From contig CANQFM010000003.1 of assembly GCA_947598825.1 (NCBI GenBank), forward strand, positions 62,001-126,000: DNA of 64,000 bases. The letters are read 5' to 3'. The translations under genes were made by a program, and so were the position numbers. Shown piece by piece: positions 35,050-44,955 of this stretch. This DNA comes from an uncultured Eisenbergiella sp. (GTDB lineage: Bacteria; Bacillota; Clostridia; Lachnospirales; Lachnospiraceae). The first letter of the stretch is position 1. Each line of letters begins with the position of its first letter. The notes below the pieces were generated by a model. That model had not been told where the DNA came from, did no database searches, and worked only from the letters and a program-made list of their open reading frames with translations.

Positions 35050-35934
35050 TCATCCTTCACATACGCCGCAGCCGCCGTGGTGGGTATCGCCCTCCTGGGC
35101 CGCAAGATAAGCGCGCCCCTCTTCGGTCTTATAGAGCGTCTGTCGCTGCATCGCTTCATCGAAATTCACCAGATGGCCATCAAATTCCGGCCCGTCCACA
35201 CAGGCAAATTTCACCTGATCCCCTACCGTAACGCGGCAGGCGCCGCACATGCCCGTGCCGTCCACCATGATGGGATTTAAGCTGACTACGGTCGGGATTC
35301 CCAGCTCCTTTGTCAGCCTGCAGACGAATTTCATCATGATCATAGGGCCAATGGCAATACAGACATCATAGGCCTTTCCTTCCTTACGGACCAGATCCTC
35401 TATGGTCTTCGTCACCATACCGCTCCTGCCGTAAGAACCGTCGTCCGTGGTGACATAAAGATTCCCCGCCACAGCTTCCATTTCTTTTTCCAGGATCAAC
35501 AGCTCCTTCGTCTTGGCCCCGATAATGACATCTGCCTGGATTCCTCTCTCATGGAGCCATTTCACCTGCGGATACACCGGGGCGGTGCCGACGCCGCCCG
35601 CCACGAACAGGATCTTCTTTTTTCTGAGCCCTTCCATGGATTCCCGGGTCAGATCGGACGGGCAGCCCAAAGGACCCGCCACATCGCAAAAAGCGTCCCC
35701 CGCTTTTAAATCCTTCATGTAATAGGTGCTGGCGCCTACGACCTGGAACACGATGGTGATCGTCCCCTTCTGCCGGTCATAGTCGCAGATGGTCAGCGGG
35801 ATGCGTTCTCCGTCGCTGCCCGCCCGCACGATGACAAACTGTCCCGGCTGGCAGGCTTTTGCGATGCGCGCCGCTTCCACTTCCATCAGATAGATGTTGG
35901 AGGTGAGTTCTTTCGCTTGTAAGATCTGATACAT
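35050..35934 (-). CDS. nfnA: NfnA-type small subunit (FAD/NAD-binding, [2Fe-2S])
   Basis: A 294-residue ferredoxin reductase-like protein. An FAD-binding barrel (PGQFVIVRAGSDGERIPLTI) is followed by an NAD domain (KILFVAGGVGTAPVYPQVKW) and a C-terminal [2Fe-2S] site with CGACRVTVGDQVKFACVDGPEF. This order matches NfnA and the related dihydroorotate dehydrogenase electron-transfer subunit. The start at 35934 is chosen for the GAAAGGG site and the MYQILQAKEL start. It is 17 bases ahead of nfnB; the pair would supply NADPH for biosynthesis in an anaerobe. Confidence 0.9.
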   Translation of the reverse strand: MYQILQAKELTSNIYLMEVEAARIAKACQPGQFVIVRAGSDGERIPLTICDYDRQKGTITIVFQVVGASTYYMKDLKAGDAFCDVAGPLGCPSDLTRESMEGLRKKKILFVAGGVGTAPVYPQVKWLHERGIQADVIIGAKTKELLILEKEMEAVAGNLYVTTDDGSYGRSGMVTKTIEDLVRKEGKAYDVCIAIGPMIMMKFVCRLTKELGIPTVVSLNPIMVDGTGMCGACRVTVGDQVKFACVDGPEFDGHLVNFDEAMQRQTLYKTEEGRAYLAAQEGDTHHGGCGVCEG

Positions 35935-35987
35935 AATTTTTATTCCCTTTCCGCCTCCTGGCTTTTTGATATGTGATCTCCGCTGGA

Positions 35988-37448
35988 TCATGTCCCCGGA
36001 GTCTCTTCTTCCCCGCTTTCCGGCTCTATGAGGTAAAGCTTATAGGTCTGATCCGGCTGCTGTTCGATCCGGTAACATTCGCCGGACATATAATTCACCA
36101 CATAGCGGTTCTGCGTCGCATTGGAGGTGCCGTCCGCTTCCTGGTAATATTCCCGGTACAGATAGTAATTGTTCTGATTGACGGTCAGCGGATACCGATA
36201 GACATAACGATACTGCCCTTTTAAACCGGATACGTTTCCCTGGATATCCGAGATCTGACCGCTGTCACGCAGATGGAGCAAAAGCCGGTTCAGCGCCGCC
36301 TCCGTACTTAAGACCGGATGGAGATTGAGCGTATACTGCCGCCTGGCCACTTCGCCGGTGATCCCTCCGGGGGAAACCACCGCAAAGGAAAAGGTGGAAT
36401 ATCCCGCCGGCATCCAGAAAGGCGCTTCGTACACCTGGCTGTTTGCGTCGGGATCGGTACCGTCCGTCGTATAGTATACCTTTCCTTCCTCCGGCAGCGC
36501 CGCCTCGATCTGGACCGGGGACGAATACTCTCCCGACTCCGGCAGCACCTGCGGCGCATCCGGCACGTTTACATCGATATAATATTCCTGCGTCACCACG
36601 TCGCTGGCCACGCCGTACTGATTGACATAGAACGCCCTGAGGGTATATGCGCCGGATTCCAGGGCGATGGGCGTCGTATAGACCGGGCTGTCCATCGTCG
36701 GTTCGCTTCCGTCCAATGTGTAATAAACGGTGCCGGAAGCGCTTCCGATCAGCTTGATATTCTGCTTCTCATAGTAAGTATCCCCTGCCGGATCGAACTC
36801 CGGCGTCCCCGCCATATAGTCCGCATACAGATTCCGGATCTCCCTGTCGCTGCAGGCCTGTATGAGCCGGTCGATGGCGTCATAATCCCCTTCCTTTTCG
36901 TAGATCAGCACCAGCCTTCTGTATGCTTCTTCATTGGAGCCCTCCAGCGAAATGATCCTTTGGCAGACCCCGGCCGCCTTTTCCCAGTCCTCCATGGCGT
37001 AATAACAGCCGGAAAGCCGGTTTAAGTAGGAAATGTTGTTCGGCGACAGGTTTATGGCTTTTTCCAGATGCTTTGTGGCTGCATCGTACTGTTCCTTTCC
37101 GATCAGCCTTACCGCATAGCGGTATTGAAAAGCCGGCGAACGGGATACGCCAATCCCGATGCCTGCCGTCAGCAAAAGGAGCAGGGCGGCCGCCGACAAA
37201 ACTGTCGTCAGCCTGCGCCGTCCCGGGTTTGTCTTTCTTCTCTCTTTTTTTGGTTGTTGTGTTTGATGTGACTGTTCCTCAGAGGTCTGTCCCGGCGCTG
37301 TAATTTCAGTCGCAACATTCGACAATGTCGTATGGATGCTGTTTTCCAACTCAGGTTCAAAGTCCGGAACGATCTGTATCTCTTTGCCGCACTGTTCGCA
37401 GTACAGTTGTCCTTCTTTCATCTGAGCCCCACAGTTCGGGCATTTCAT
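35988..37448 (-). CDS. Zinc-ribbon, TPR and CHB_HEX-repeat membrane protein
   Basis: 486 residues in four parts. An N-terminal zinc ribbon (MKCPNCGAQ...LYCEQCGKE) is followed by a basic linker and one membrane segment (about 82-104). Two or three TPR-like helical repeats (about 110-215) follow, e.g. AVRLIGKEQYDAATKHLEKA. Then come two chitobiase/beta-hexosaminidase C-terminal-type repeats (VYYTLDGSEPTMDSPVY and VYYTTDGTDPDANSQVY) and a C-terminal domain. The zinc ribbon would be cytoplasmic and the rest outside. No catalytic domain is seen; a sensor or wall-binding scaffold is an inference. ATG with AAAGGAA. Confidence 0.8.
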   Translation of the reverse strand: MKCPNCGAQMKEGQLYCEQCGKEIQIVPDFEPELENSIHTTLSNVATEITAPGQTSEEQSHQTQQPKKERRKTNPGRRRLTTVLSAAALLLLLTAGIGIGVSRSPAFQYRYAVRLIGKEQYDAATKHLEKAINLSPNNISYLNRLSGCYYAMEDWEKAAGVCQRIISLEGSNEEAYRRLVLIYEKEGDYDAIDRLIQACSDREIRNLYADYMAGTPEFDPAGDTYYEKQNIKLIGSASGTVYYTLDGSEPTMDSPVYTTPIALESGAYTLRAFYVNQYGVASDVVTQEYYIDVNVPDAPQVLPESGEYSSPVQIEAALPEEGKVYYTTDGTDPDANSQVYEAPFWMPAGYSTFSFAVVSPGGITGEVARRQYTLNLHPVLSTEAALNRLLLHLRDSGQISDIQGNVSGLKGQYRYVYRYPLTVNQNNYYLYREYYQEADGTSNATQNRYVVNYMSGECYRIEQQPDQTYKLYLIEPESGEEETPGT

Positions 37449-37488
37449 ATGAAGTTCCTTTCTGTTTCATTCTCCCGTTTCCCGTCCG

Positions 37489-39159
37489 TCAGAACAGGCC
37501 CGTGATCCTGCCGTCCCCGTCTACGTCTATTCCAAAGGCGGCCGGTTTTTTGGGAAGCCCCGGCATGGTCATCACGGCGCCCGTAAGGGCCACGATAAAT
37601 CCCGCGCCGGCAGAAACGTAAACTTCCCTGACAGTCAGGCAAAAGCCTTCCGGCCTGCCCAGCAGTTCCGGATCATCAGAAAGGGAATACTGCGTCTTGG
37701 CCATACAGACCGGCAGGCTGCCAAAGCCCATTTCCTCCAGCTTTCGGATCTGTTTCTGCGCTGCAGGCGCATAGGCCACATCCCCGGCCCCGTAGATCTG
37801 CCTGGCCACAGCGCCGATCTTTTCCTGAATGGAGAGCGAATCTTCATAGAGTACCTGAAACCGGCTCTCCTTTTCCTCCAGCGTGCGAAGCACTTCCCCG
37901 GCCAGCTCTACGCCGCCCTTTCCCCCCTGCTCCCATACTCGGGCAAGGGCGAACGCGCAGCCCCTCTCTTCGCAGAACCGGCGGACAAAGTCGGTTTCCG
38001 CCGCCGTGTCCGTCACAAAGGAATTTAATGTCACGACCACAGGCACCTGATATTTTTGCAGATTTTCAATATGCTTCTCAAGGTTGACGATCCCTTTCTG
38101 CAGGGCCTGTAGATTTTCCGCAGAAAGATCCGCTTTCGCAGCGCCTCCGTTATACTTTAAGGCGCGCACGGTAGCTACCAGCACGACGGCATCCGGCTTA
38201 AGGCCCGACATCCTGCACTTGATATCGAAAAACTTCTCCGCGCCCAGATCCGCCCCGAATCCCGCTTCCGTCACCACATAGTCAGCAAGCTGCAACGCCG
38301 TCTTCGTCGCCCGGACGGAGTTGCAGCCGTGGGCGATGTTGGCGAAAGGCCCACCATGCACGATCACGGGGGTATGTTCCAGCGTCTGCACCAGATTGGG
38401 TTTTATGGCATCCTTCAACAGGGCCGCCATAGCGCCCACCGCCTTAAGATCCCCGGCGGTCACAGGCTCGCCGTCGAAATTGTAGGCCACCACGATCCTG
38501 GAAAGCCGTTTTTTGAGATCCTGCATATCGTCTGCCAGACAGAGGATCGCCATGATTTCGGACGCCACCGTAATGACGAAATGATCCTCCCGCACCATGC
38601 CGTCCGCTTTGCTGCCCAGCCCCACGACTACATTGCGCAGTACCCGGTCGTTCATGTCCAGACAGCGTTTCCACACAACCTGCCTGGGATCGATGCGCAG
38701 TTCGTTTCCCTGCTGAATATGATTATCCAACAGGGCGGCCAACAGATTGTTGGCGGAGGTAATGGCATGAAAATCGCCGGTAAAATGCAGATTCAGATCC
38801 TCCATGGGCACCACCTGGGAGTAGCCGCCGCCGGACGCGCCGCCTTTGATGCCAAAACACGGACCCAGGGACGGTTCCCGCAGGGCGATCACCGTTTTTT
38901 TGCCCAAAAGGCTGAGGGCCTGTCCCAGCCCTACGCTGACGGTCGTCTTTCCTTCCCCCGCCGGAGTGGGATTGATCGCCGTCACCAAGATCAGCTTGCC
39001 GGAGGGTCTGTCCTGCAGGGAAGAAAGGTATTCTTCCGAGAGCTTCGCCTTATAGCGTCCATAGGGCTCCAGTTGTTCTTCTCCAATGCCAAGCCGCTCC
39101 GCCACTTTCGCTATGGGTTCTAAAACCGCCTCCTGGGCGATCTGGATATCGCTCTTCAT
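37489..39159 (-). CDS. fhs: Formate-tetrahydrofolate ligase
   Basis: Activates formate with ATP and THF to 10-formyl-THF, the entry of the methyl branch of the Wood-Ljungdahl pathway and a source of purine carbons. 556 residues, the normal length. Motifs: [20 protein letters not shown] (P-loop), [20 protein letters not shown] and [15 protein letters not shown]. The ATG at 39159 has GGAGCGGGAGC before it. The presence of fhs alone does not prove acetogenesis, since no CODH/acetyl-CoA synthase genes are in view. Confidence 0.96.
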   Translation of the reverse strand: MKSDIQIAQEAVLEPIAKVAERLGIGEEQLEPYGRYKAKLSEEYLSSLQDRPSGKLILVTAINPTPAGEGKTTVSVGLGQALSLLGKKTVIALREPSLGPCFGIKGGASGGGYSQVVPMEDLNLHFTGDFHAITSANNLLAALLDNHIQQGNELRIDPRQVVWKRCLDMNDRVLRNVVVGLGSKADGMVREDHFVITVASEIMAILCLADDMQDLKKRLSRIVVAYNFDGEPVTAGDLKAVGAMAALLKDAIKPNLVQTLEHTPVIVHGGPFANIAHGCNSVRATKTALQLADYVVTEAGFGADLGAEKFFDIKCRMSGLKPDAVVLVATVRALKYNGGAAKADLSAENLQALQKGIVNLEKHIENLQKYQVPVVVTLNSFVTDTAAETDFVRRFCEERGCAFALARVWEQGGKGGVELAGEVLRTLEEKESRFQVLYEDSLSIQEKIGAVARQIYGAGDVAYAPAAQKQIRKLEEMGFGSLPVCMAKTQYSLSDDPELLGRPEGFCLTVREVYVSAGAGFIVALTGAVMTMPGLPKKPAAFGIDVDGDGRITGLF

Positions 39160-39172
39160 GCTCCCGCTCCTT

Positions 39173-41956
39173 TTATATGATCTCTTCCACAAGCTGCTCA
39201 AACTCTTCCATCGTCATCAGCACTTTCCTGGGTTTCGTCCCCTCTTCTTCCCCGACCACGCCGGCCTGGGCCAGTTGATCCATGATCCTGGCCGCCCGGT
39301 TAAAGCCGATCTTAAAGACTCTCTGCAGCATGCCGATGGAAGCTTTATCCTTATCGATGATGAACTTGCCCGCCTCCACGAAATGTTCGTCATATTCCGC
39401 GCCGCCGGACGCGCTGCCGCCGGCTGCGCCCATGCTGGAAAGCTTTTCCTCGATATCGTCGCTGTAGGTATTGCCCAGCTTCTGGTTTTTCAAAAATTCT
39501 ACGACAGCCGACACTTCCTCATCCGAGACGAAAGCTCCCTGCAGACGAACCGGTTTGGAATAGCCCTGGGGATAAAAGAGCATATCCCCCTTTCCCAGCA
39601 GCTTCTCCGCCCCGTTCATGTCCAGGATGGTGCGGGAATCCACGCCGCTGGATACCGCGAAAGCCACGCGGCTGGGCATATTGGCCTTGATCAGCCCCGT
39701 GATGACGTCCACGGACGGCCGCTGGGTGGCGATGATCAGATGGATCCCCGCCGCCCGCGCCAACTGCGCCAGCCGGCAGATGGATTCTTCCACTTCGCCG
39801 GGCGCCACCATCATCAGATCTGCCAGCTCGTCCACGATGATAACGATCTGGGGCATCTTCCCGGGCAGATCCGCTTCGCCCTTCTGCTCCAGTTCCTCTA
39901 TTTTCTTATTGAATCCCTTGAGATCCCGCACGTTGTAATCCGCAAATTTCTTGTAGCGGTCCGTCATCTCCGCTACGCCCCACTGCAGCGCCGCCGACGC
40001 TTTCTTCGGATCCGTCACTACGGGGATGAGCAGGTGCGGTATGCCGTTATAAACGCTCAGTTCCACCACCTTGGGATCGACCAGGATCAGCTTGACCTCT
40101 GAGGGGTTGGCTTTATAAAGGATGCTCATGATCAGCGTATTGATGCAGACGGATTTCCCGGAGCCCGTGGAACCGGCGATCAGCATATGCGGCATTTTGG
40201 CGATATCGGATACCACCACCTTGCCCGCAATATCCTTTCCTACGGCAAAAGAGATCTTGGAGGGAAACTCCTGAAACTCCCTGGACTCTACCAGATCCCT
40301 GAAGCCTACCGCCATCGTAGTCCGGTTGGGCACCTCGATACCCACGGCGGACTTGCCCAGGATCGGGGCTTCGATCCGCACATCCGTGGCGGCCAGGTTC
40401 AGCTTGATATCGTCCGCCAGGCTCAGGATCTTGCTCACCCTGACGCCCTGCTCCGGCTGCAGTTCATAACGGGTTACGGTAGGGCCCTGGCTAATATCCG
40501 TAATGGTCACCCGCACGCCGAAGGTCTGCAGCGTCTCCTGCAGATGCCGGGCGGTTTCCTTGAGCTGTTCCGTACTGTCCCCCTTGCCGCCGGATTCCGT
40601 CTTATGTAACAGGGAAATGGGCGGAAAACGGTAGGGCTTCTCCGGCTTTGGCGCTTCCTTCTCTGTCCGCTGTACCGGCTGCATGGCCGCAGTCTGGCCT
40701 GTCCTGCCCTCAGCCGCCTGTTTTGGCATCACGGCCTTTGGCCGCAATCCCTGCGCCGCCGCTTCCTCCTGGGGCTTTCGGACGGGTTCCTCCCGTTTTT
40801 CCTCCGCTGTCTTTTTCTCTGTCTTTACTGGCGGCAGATGCATCTCCTTCATATCCGCATATACGTCCGACTGTCTGGCCAAAATCTGTTCTCTGGAGGC
40901 TACAGGGGTATCCGGATAAGCTTCTATATCCGCCGGGATCTCTTCTTTTCCTTCTTCCGGGATATCCTCAGAGGGCAAAACGTCCTGCATCGTAGAAACC
41001 CGGATGCTTGCGTAGTCAAATTCCGGTTCTCCTACAGGCGCTACGGTGCGCACTTCCACCGTCTCCTTCCCGGCCTGCTCCAGCGTGATCTCATGCATAT
41101 CGTCCCGCGCCTTTTTCTTCTCCGCGCCCGCTTTCAGACTGGTATCCTTCATCACGCCGGACACTTTTTTATCCATGCGCAGGATCTGTTCCGCCTCTTT
41201 TTGTTCCCGTTCTTCCCGTCTGCGCTGTTCCAGTTCCAGACGGCGCTCCCGCTGTTGTTCCCGCCTGGCCTGATTTTCTTCCCGGCGCCGCTCGCTGCGC
41301 TCCCTCCTGACCTGCGCATCCGACCGGGCTGTCTCATAGACGTAACGGCCGGAGGATTTTACCCGGCCGACAAAGGAACGCTCCGTGATCACAACCATAC
41401 AGATGACGGAAAGGACCAAAAGAAGCAGGATCGTTCCCACCATGCCCAGGAAGTGATACATCAGCCACGCCAGAGAACCGGAAAAGACGCCGCCTCCCGA
41501 CCTTCCCGACGCGCTGGCCGTGTAGAGATCCGCCACGGAATAGGTTTCCGAAAGCTGTCCCCCCTTTTCAATCAGTTCGAATACGACGCCGATCAGGAAG
41601 AAAAAAAGGATGCCAAAGACCAGTTTGCGAAGGGCCGTCCGGTTTCCCTGATTGGAAATGCCGAAAGCGATGGCCACAAAAGCCGCTATCGGGACTGCGT
41701 AGGCCACTTTCCCAAACAGGCCGAACATAACGCCGCTGACCGCGTCCCCTATCACGCCGATGATGCCGAAATTACATAAAAACAACAGCAATGTGAGGGC
41801 AAATACACAGATCAGGACGATCTCGCCTCTGATGGCGCTGTCCTCCTGCCGATAGGATGCCGCCTGCCTCCCATTGCCTGTGCGCGTTGTCTTTCCCCTC
41901 CCGGAAGACGTTCTCCCGGAGGATGTTTTTCTGCCTCTTGGAGCAGATGATGCCAT
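39173..41956 (-). CDS. DNA translocase FtsK/SpoIIIE
   Basis: A 927-residue septal DNA pump. Four N-terminal membrane segments (about 45-185), a long charged linker (about 215-440, rich in R, E, K, P, Q), then the motor domain with [12 protein letters not shown] start region, Walker [17 protein letters not shown] and [13 protein letters not shown], and a C-terminal winged-helix gamma domain ([21 protein letters not shown]) that reads polar DNA sequences. FtsK and SpoIIIE cannot be told apart by sequence alone. ATG 41956 with AGGAGG; a promoter lies just upstream. Confidence 0.95.
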   Translation of the reverse strand: MASSAPRGRKTSSGRTSSGRGKTTRTGNGRQAASYRQEDSAIRGEIVLICVFALTLLLFLCNFGIIGVIGDAVSGVMFGLFGKVAYAVPIAAFVAIAFGISNQGNRTALRKLVFGILFFFLIGVVFELIEKGGQLSETYSVADLYTASASGRSGGGVFSGSLAWLMYHFLGMVGTILLLLVLSVICMVVITERSFVGRVKSSGRYVYETARSDAQVRRERSERRREENQARREQQRERRLELEQRRREEREQKEAEQILRMDKKVSGVMKDTSLKAGAEKKKARDDMHEITLEQAGKETVEVRTVAPVGEPEFDYASIRVSTMQDVLPSEDIPEEGKEEIPADIEAYPDTPVASREQILARQSDVYADMKEMHLPPVKTEKKTAEEKREEPVRKPQEEAAAQGLRPKAVMPKQAAEGRTGQTAAMQPVQRTEKEAPKPEKPYRFPPISLLHKTESGGKGDSTEQLKETARHLQETLQTFGVRVTITDISQGPTVTRYELQPEQGVRVSKILSLADDIKLNLAATDVRIEAPILGKSAVGIEVPNRTTMAVGFRDLVESREFQEFPSKISFAVGKDIAGKVVVSDIAKMPHMLIAGSTGSGKSVCINTLIMSILYKANPSEVKLILVDPKVVELSVYNGIPHLLIPVVTDPKKASAALQWGVAEMTDRYKKFADYNVRDLKGFNKKIEELEQKGEADLPGKMPQIVIIVDELADLMMVAPGEVEESICRLAQLARAAGIHLIIATQRPSVDVITGLIKANMPSRVAFAVSSGVDSRTILDMNGAEKLLGKGDMLFYPQGYSKPVRLQGAFVSDEEVSAVVEFLKNQKLGNTYSDDIEEKLSSMGAAGGSASGGAEYDEHFVEAGKFIIDKDKASIGMLQRVFKIGFNRAARIMDQLAQAGVVGEEEGTKPRKVLMTMEEFEQLVEEII

Positions 41957-42007
41957 ACTCTTTCCTCCTGTGATCCGTTTGGATATGCCCAAAGCCGAAT
42001 CGCATTT

Positions 42008-42036
42008 AGTATATCACTTTATTTTTCGTTTGTCAC
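42008..42036 (-). promoter_or_regulatory. Sigma-A promoter ahead of ftsK/spoIIIE
   Basis: On the minus strand, -35 GTGACA (42031-42036), a 17-base A-rich spacer and -10 TATACT (42008-42013) are followed 50 bases later by the ftsK start. The A/T-rich stretch stands out from the GC-rich flanks. It probably starts the ftsK-fhs-(zinc ribbon)-nfnAB-rlmH transcript. Confidence 0.6.
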
Positions 42037-42069
42037 TATCGCGGTTTTTCTTTTTCCGCCTGCCGCAAG

Positions 42070-42756
42070 TCAGGCAGGGCGGCTGCCTCCCACCATCTGC
42101 CGCAGCTTCGCAAGCGCCTCCCGGATACCGCCCACTTCGGAAATGATGCCTTCCCGGACCGCGTCCTGGCCTACCAGGATCGTGCCCAGATCCTTCGTCA
42201 GCATCCCCTGGTTCATCATCAGTTCCTCCATCCGCTTCTGGGTCACGCTGCAATGGGCGCATACGAATCCCGTGATCCTGTCCTGGATCTGTTTAAAATA
42301 GTCGAAGGTCTGCTGCGCCCCGATCACGGTGCCGCTCATCCGCACCGGGTGGATCACCATGGTGCCGGAGGGCACAATATAAGAATAATCCGTGCTGACC
42401 GCGATAGGGACCCCGATCGAATGGCTGCCGCCCAACACCAGAGAAACGGTAGGCTTACTTAAAGAAGCGATCATTTCCGCGATCGCCAGTCCGGCCTCCA
42501 CGTCGCCGCCCATGGTATTTAAAAGTACCAGAAGGCCGCCAATGTTCCTGCTGTCCTCAATGGCCGCAAGCTGCGGCAGAATGTGTTCGTATTTTGTCGT
42601 CTTGGACGAACTGCTTAAATTGTCGTGCCCCTCGATCTCTCCGATGATGGTCAGCAGATGGATCGCGGGCTCTCCCCCGTCCACCGGCAGCGTCATCTGG
42701 CCGGTTTCCTCTACGCGTTCATCCCGATGTTTTTCCTCTTCTTCTTTTTTGCCCAT
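42070..42756 (-). CDS. ClpP-like serine peptidase, TepA type
   Basis: A ClpP-fold protein of 228 residues. The stretch LLVLLNTMGGDVEAGLAIAEMI binds the substrate strand. The nucleophile Ser lies in LGGSHSIGVPIA, and VIHPVRMSG supplies the His. This form (GGSHSIG) matches the TepA/YmfB branch rather than canonical ClpP. In Bacillus the equivalent gene is linked to spoIIIE, the same neighbour as here. The acidic N-terminus (KKEEEEKHRDERVEE) is unusual. ATG 42756 preferred, with AGGGG upstream. It is likely an ATP-independent peptidase; its targets are unknown. Confidence 0.88.
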   Translation of the reverse strand: MGKKEEEEKHRDERVEETGQMTLPVDGGEPAIHLLTIIGEIEGHDNLSSSSKTTKYEHILPQLAAIEDSRNIGGLLVLLNTMGGDVEAGLAIAEMIASLSKPTVSLVLGGSHSIGVPIAVSTDYSYIVPSGTMVIHPVRMSGTVIGAQQTFDYFKQIQDRITGFVCAHCSVTQKRMEELMMNQGMLTKDLGTILVGQDAVREGIISEVGGIREALAKLRQMVGGSRPA

Positions 42757-42826
42757 AAAAATCACCCCTGCACACACATTTCTATCTGGATAAAGTCTGT
42801 GCAGGAGCGCTGCGTTTTATACCGGT

Positions 42827-44143
42827 TCAAAGATCGAAGTCGTCCTCCGGGTCTACCGAAAGATCATAGCCCATCCGATCCTCCGGCGGCGTAAAGGCAT
42901 AATCCATCTCACGGAAAGTACGCCTTTTGGGCATCGGCAGCGGATTGGACAGCATTTCTCCCGGCTGAGGGGCAGCAGGCTTTTCTTCCTTTGCACCTCC
43001 TGCAGGGACTTCCGTCAAAAAATCTTTCTGTCCTTCCTGTGCTTCCAACATATCCGTCTCCTCCTGCTCTTTCGTTTCCAACTGGGAAGTAAACATCTGC
43101 AAGATCCCCAGCCCTGCCAGAATCCCTGTAAAGATCATACAGTCGCCCTGGGCCGCCGGTCCCGCTCCCATGGCGAGATTAAAAACGGAAACGCCGATAA
43201 ACGGCACCAGCCAGTTTTCTTCCGCCACGGAAAGCCTCAGTTCCCGGCCGAGCAGATTAAAAAAGGACGCCAGGTACACAGCCAGAAATACCCAGTACCC
43301 CCACAGCGGCAATACGGGCAGATCTGCAAGCCTTCTGGAAACGGGCCGGAAAAGTCCCTGTTGCAGAGCTGCCTGGACGCCATAGGAAACGTCCGTACGG
43401 AAGCTGAACAGGGCGGCAAATAAAAGACAGGCCAGAAATGCGCTAATCAGCGCGCAAAGATAACAGGAGATCCTCGCCCCAAAACGGTTGTCCCGTCCCT
43501 TCCTCCGGATCAGGGAAGAGACGAACAGGGCCGGATAACAGACCAACAGAATATCCCATGAGCAGGCCACGCCCCCGATGGCGCCGCCCATAAAAAGAAG
43601 CACCCATCCCGCGGCCCTTTTCCCGCTGCGTTCAAAAAACCAGAATATCGCCTGAAAAAAGAGCAGGAGGGCTCCCGCAAGGGCAGCGACAATCCATTCC
43701 TGATACGTCCCGGCCAAGAACCATCCGGGCAAAAAAACGCCGACGCAGACCGCCACCAGCGCTACAAAGGCGCTGCAGAGCATGGTCAGGCTGACAAAAT
43801 AAAGAATGGCCGCCGATGCCAAAAGGGCGATGACTGGATATGCCGTCCCCTTTTGCCAGTGCAGCAGGCCATAGCCCGACAGCAGCAAAAAGAACAACAC
43901 GGCGCAAATTGCCCTGCCCCAGCCGCCCAGGGCCGAAAGCGGATCAAAATAAAACCGGCAGGCCAGCAGCTTGACCGGCAGATAAACCGCCAACAGCGCA
44001 AAGACCACAAACAGCGCAGTGACCAGAAGATAGGTCTGCGTTGTCCACATCAGGATGCCGGCCATCAGCGACGTCGTCTGAGAATAGCAAAGACACAGGA
44101 TGCAGGCATAAAAAAACCATATGGATCGACTTTTCTTTTGCAT
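42827..44143 (-). CDS. Polytopic membrane protein of unknown function
   Basis: 438 residues with roughly ten hydrophobic segments up to about residue 355. A hydrophilic, Glu/Pro-rich C-terminal tail (about 360-438, with KEQEETDMLEAQEGQKD) ends in the acidic LSVDPEDDFDL. I do not recognise the family. Segment density is reminiscent of glycosyltransferase- or polymerase-type membrane proteins, but no catalytic motif is evident. ATG with AGGAGGTGGAGCC, a very strong ribosome site. It lies between yebC and the tepA-like gene. Confidence 0.8.
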   Translation of the reverse strand: MQKKSRSIWFFYACILCLCYSQTTSLMAGILMWTTQTYLLVTALFVVFALLAVYLPVKLLACRFYFDPLSALGGWGRAICAVLFFLLLSGYGLLHWQKGTAYPVIALLASAAILYFVSLTMLCSAFVALVAVCVGVFLPGWFLAGTYQEWIVAALAGALLLFFQAIFWFFERSGKRAAGWVLLFMGGAIGGVACSWDILLVCYPALFVSSLIRRKGRDNRFGARISCYLCALISAFLACLLFAALFSFRTDVSYGVQAALQQGLFRPVSRRLADLPVLPLWGYWVFLAVYLASFFNLLGRELRLSVAEENWLVPFIGVSVFNLAMGAGPAAQGDCMIFTGILAGLGILQMFTSQLETKEQEETDMLEAQEGQKDFLTEVPAGGAKEEKPAAPQPGEMLSNPLPMPKRRTFREMDYAFTPPEDRMGYDLSVDPEDDFDL

Positions 44144-44167
44144 GGCTCCACCTCCTGTACGGCGGAA

Positions 44168-44899
44168 TCACTCCTCGTCCCAGTTATGATAAACAGCCTG
44201 TACGTCGTCGTCCTCGTCCAGCAAATCCAGCGTCCTCTGCAGTCCTTTCCTCGCCGTTTCATCCGTCAGCTTCACATAATTCTGCGGGAGCATGGTCACC
44301 TCCGCCTCCGCCATGGCAATTCCATCTTTCTTTAATGCCTCGCAGACCTCTTCAAAGGAATCGGGATCCGTCAGCACTTCAAAGCTGTCCTCTTCCTCCG
44401 AAAAATCCTCCGCGCCGGCATCCAGCGCCATCATCATCAGATCGTCGGCGTCCATATCGCATTCTTCCTTATCGATGATGATCTGCCCCTTTTTATCGAA
44501 CAAGAAAGATACGCAGCCCGGGGTCCCGATATTGCCGTTGCCTTTGGAAAAGGCGCTGCGAACATTGGCCGCGGTCCGGTTTTTGTTGTCTGTCAGCGCG
44601 TCCACGATGATCGCGATACCGCCGGGGCCATATCCCTCATAGGTCACATATTCATAATTTACATTGCCCACATCTCCGGCGGCCTTTTTAATGCCCCGCT
44701 CGATGGTATCGTTTGGCATATTGTTGGATTTCGCTTTGGCGATCACCTGGGCCAGCTTAAAATTGTTCGCCGGATCCGGGCCGCCCTCCTTGACCGCCAC
44801 CGCAATCTCCCTTCCGATAATGGTAAAGATCTTGCCCTTGGCGGCGTCGTTCTTTTCTTTTTTATGTTTGATGTTTGCAAATTTGGAATGTCCTGACAT
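44168..44899 (-). CDS. YebC/PmpR-family (TACO1) protein
   Basis: 243 residues. The N-terminus [23 protein letters not shown] is invariant in YebC, followed by [19 protein letters not shown] and [19 protein letters not shown]. The family was named as DNA-binding regulators, while TACO1 homologues act as translation factors on difficult codon runs, so the molecular role here is open. ATG with GAGGAG 8 bases upstream. Normal length. Confidence 0.93.
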   Translation of the reverse strand: MSGHSKFANIKHKKEKNDAAKGKIFTIIGREIAVAVKEGGPDPANNFKLAQVIAKAKSNNMPNDTIERGIKKAAGDVGNVNYEYVTYEGYGPGGIAIIVDALTDNKNRTAANVRSAFSKGNGNIGTPGCVSFLFDKKGQIIIDKEECDMDADDLMMMALDAGAEDFSEEEDSFEVLTDPDSFEEVCEALKKDGIAMAEAEVTMLPQNYVKLTDETARKGLQRTLDLLDEDDDVQAVYHNWDEE

Positions 44900-44955
44900 T
44901 TCTCTTTTCTCCTCGTATCGATCTTAAAATAAAATTCCCCAGCGCTCTGGCACGT

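Noticed and set aside
42048..42075. CCTGCC/GGCAGG hairpin at the end of the TepA-like gene as a terminator
   Set aside because: On the transcribed strand it is followed by A residues, not a U-tract.
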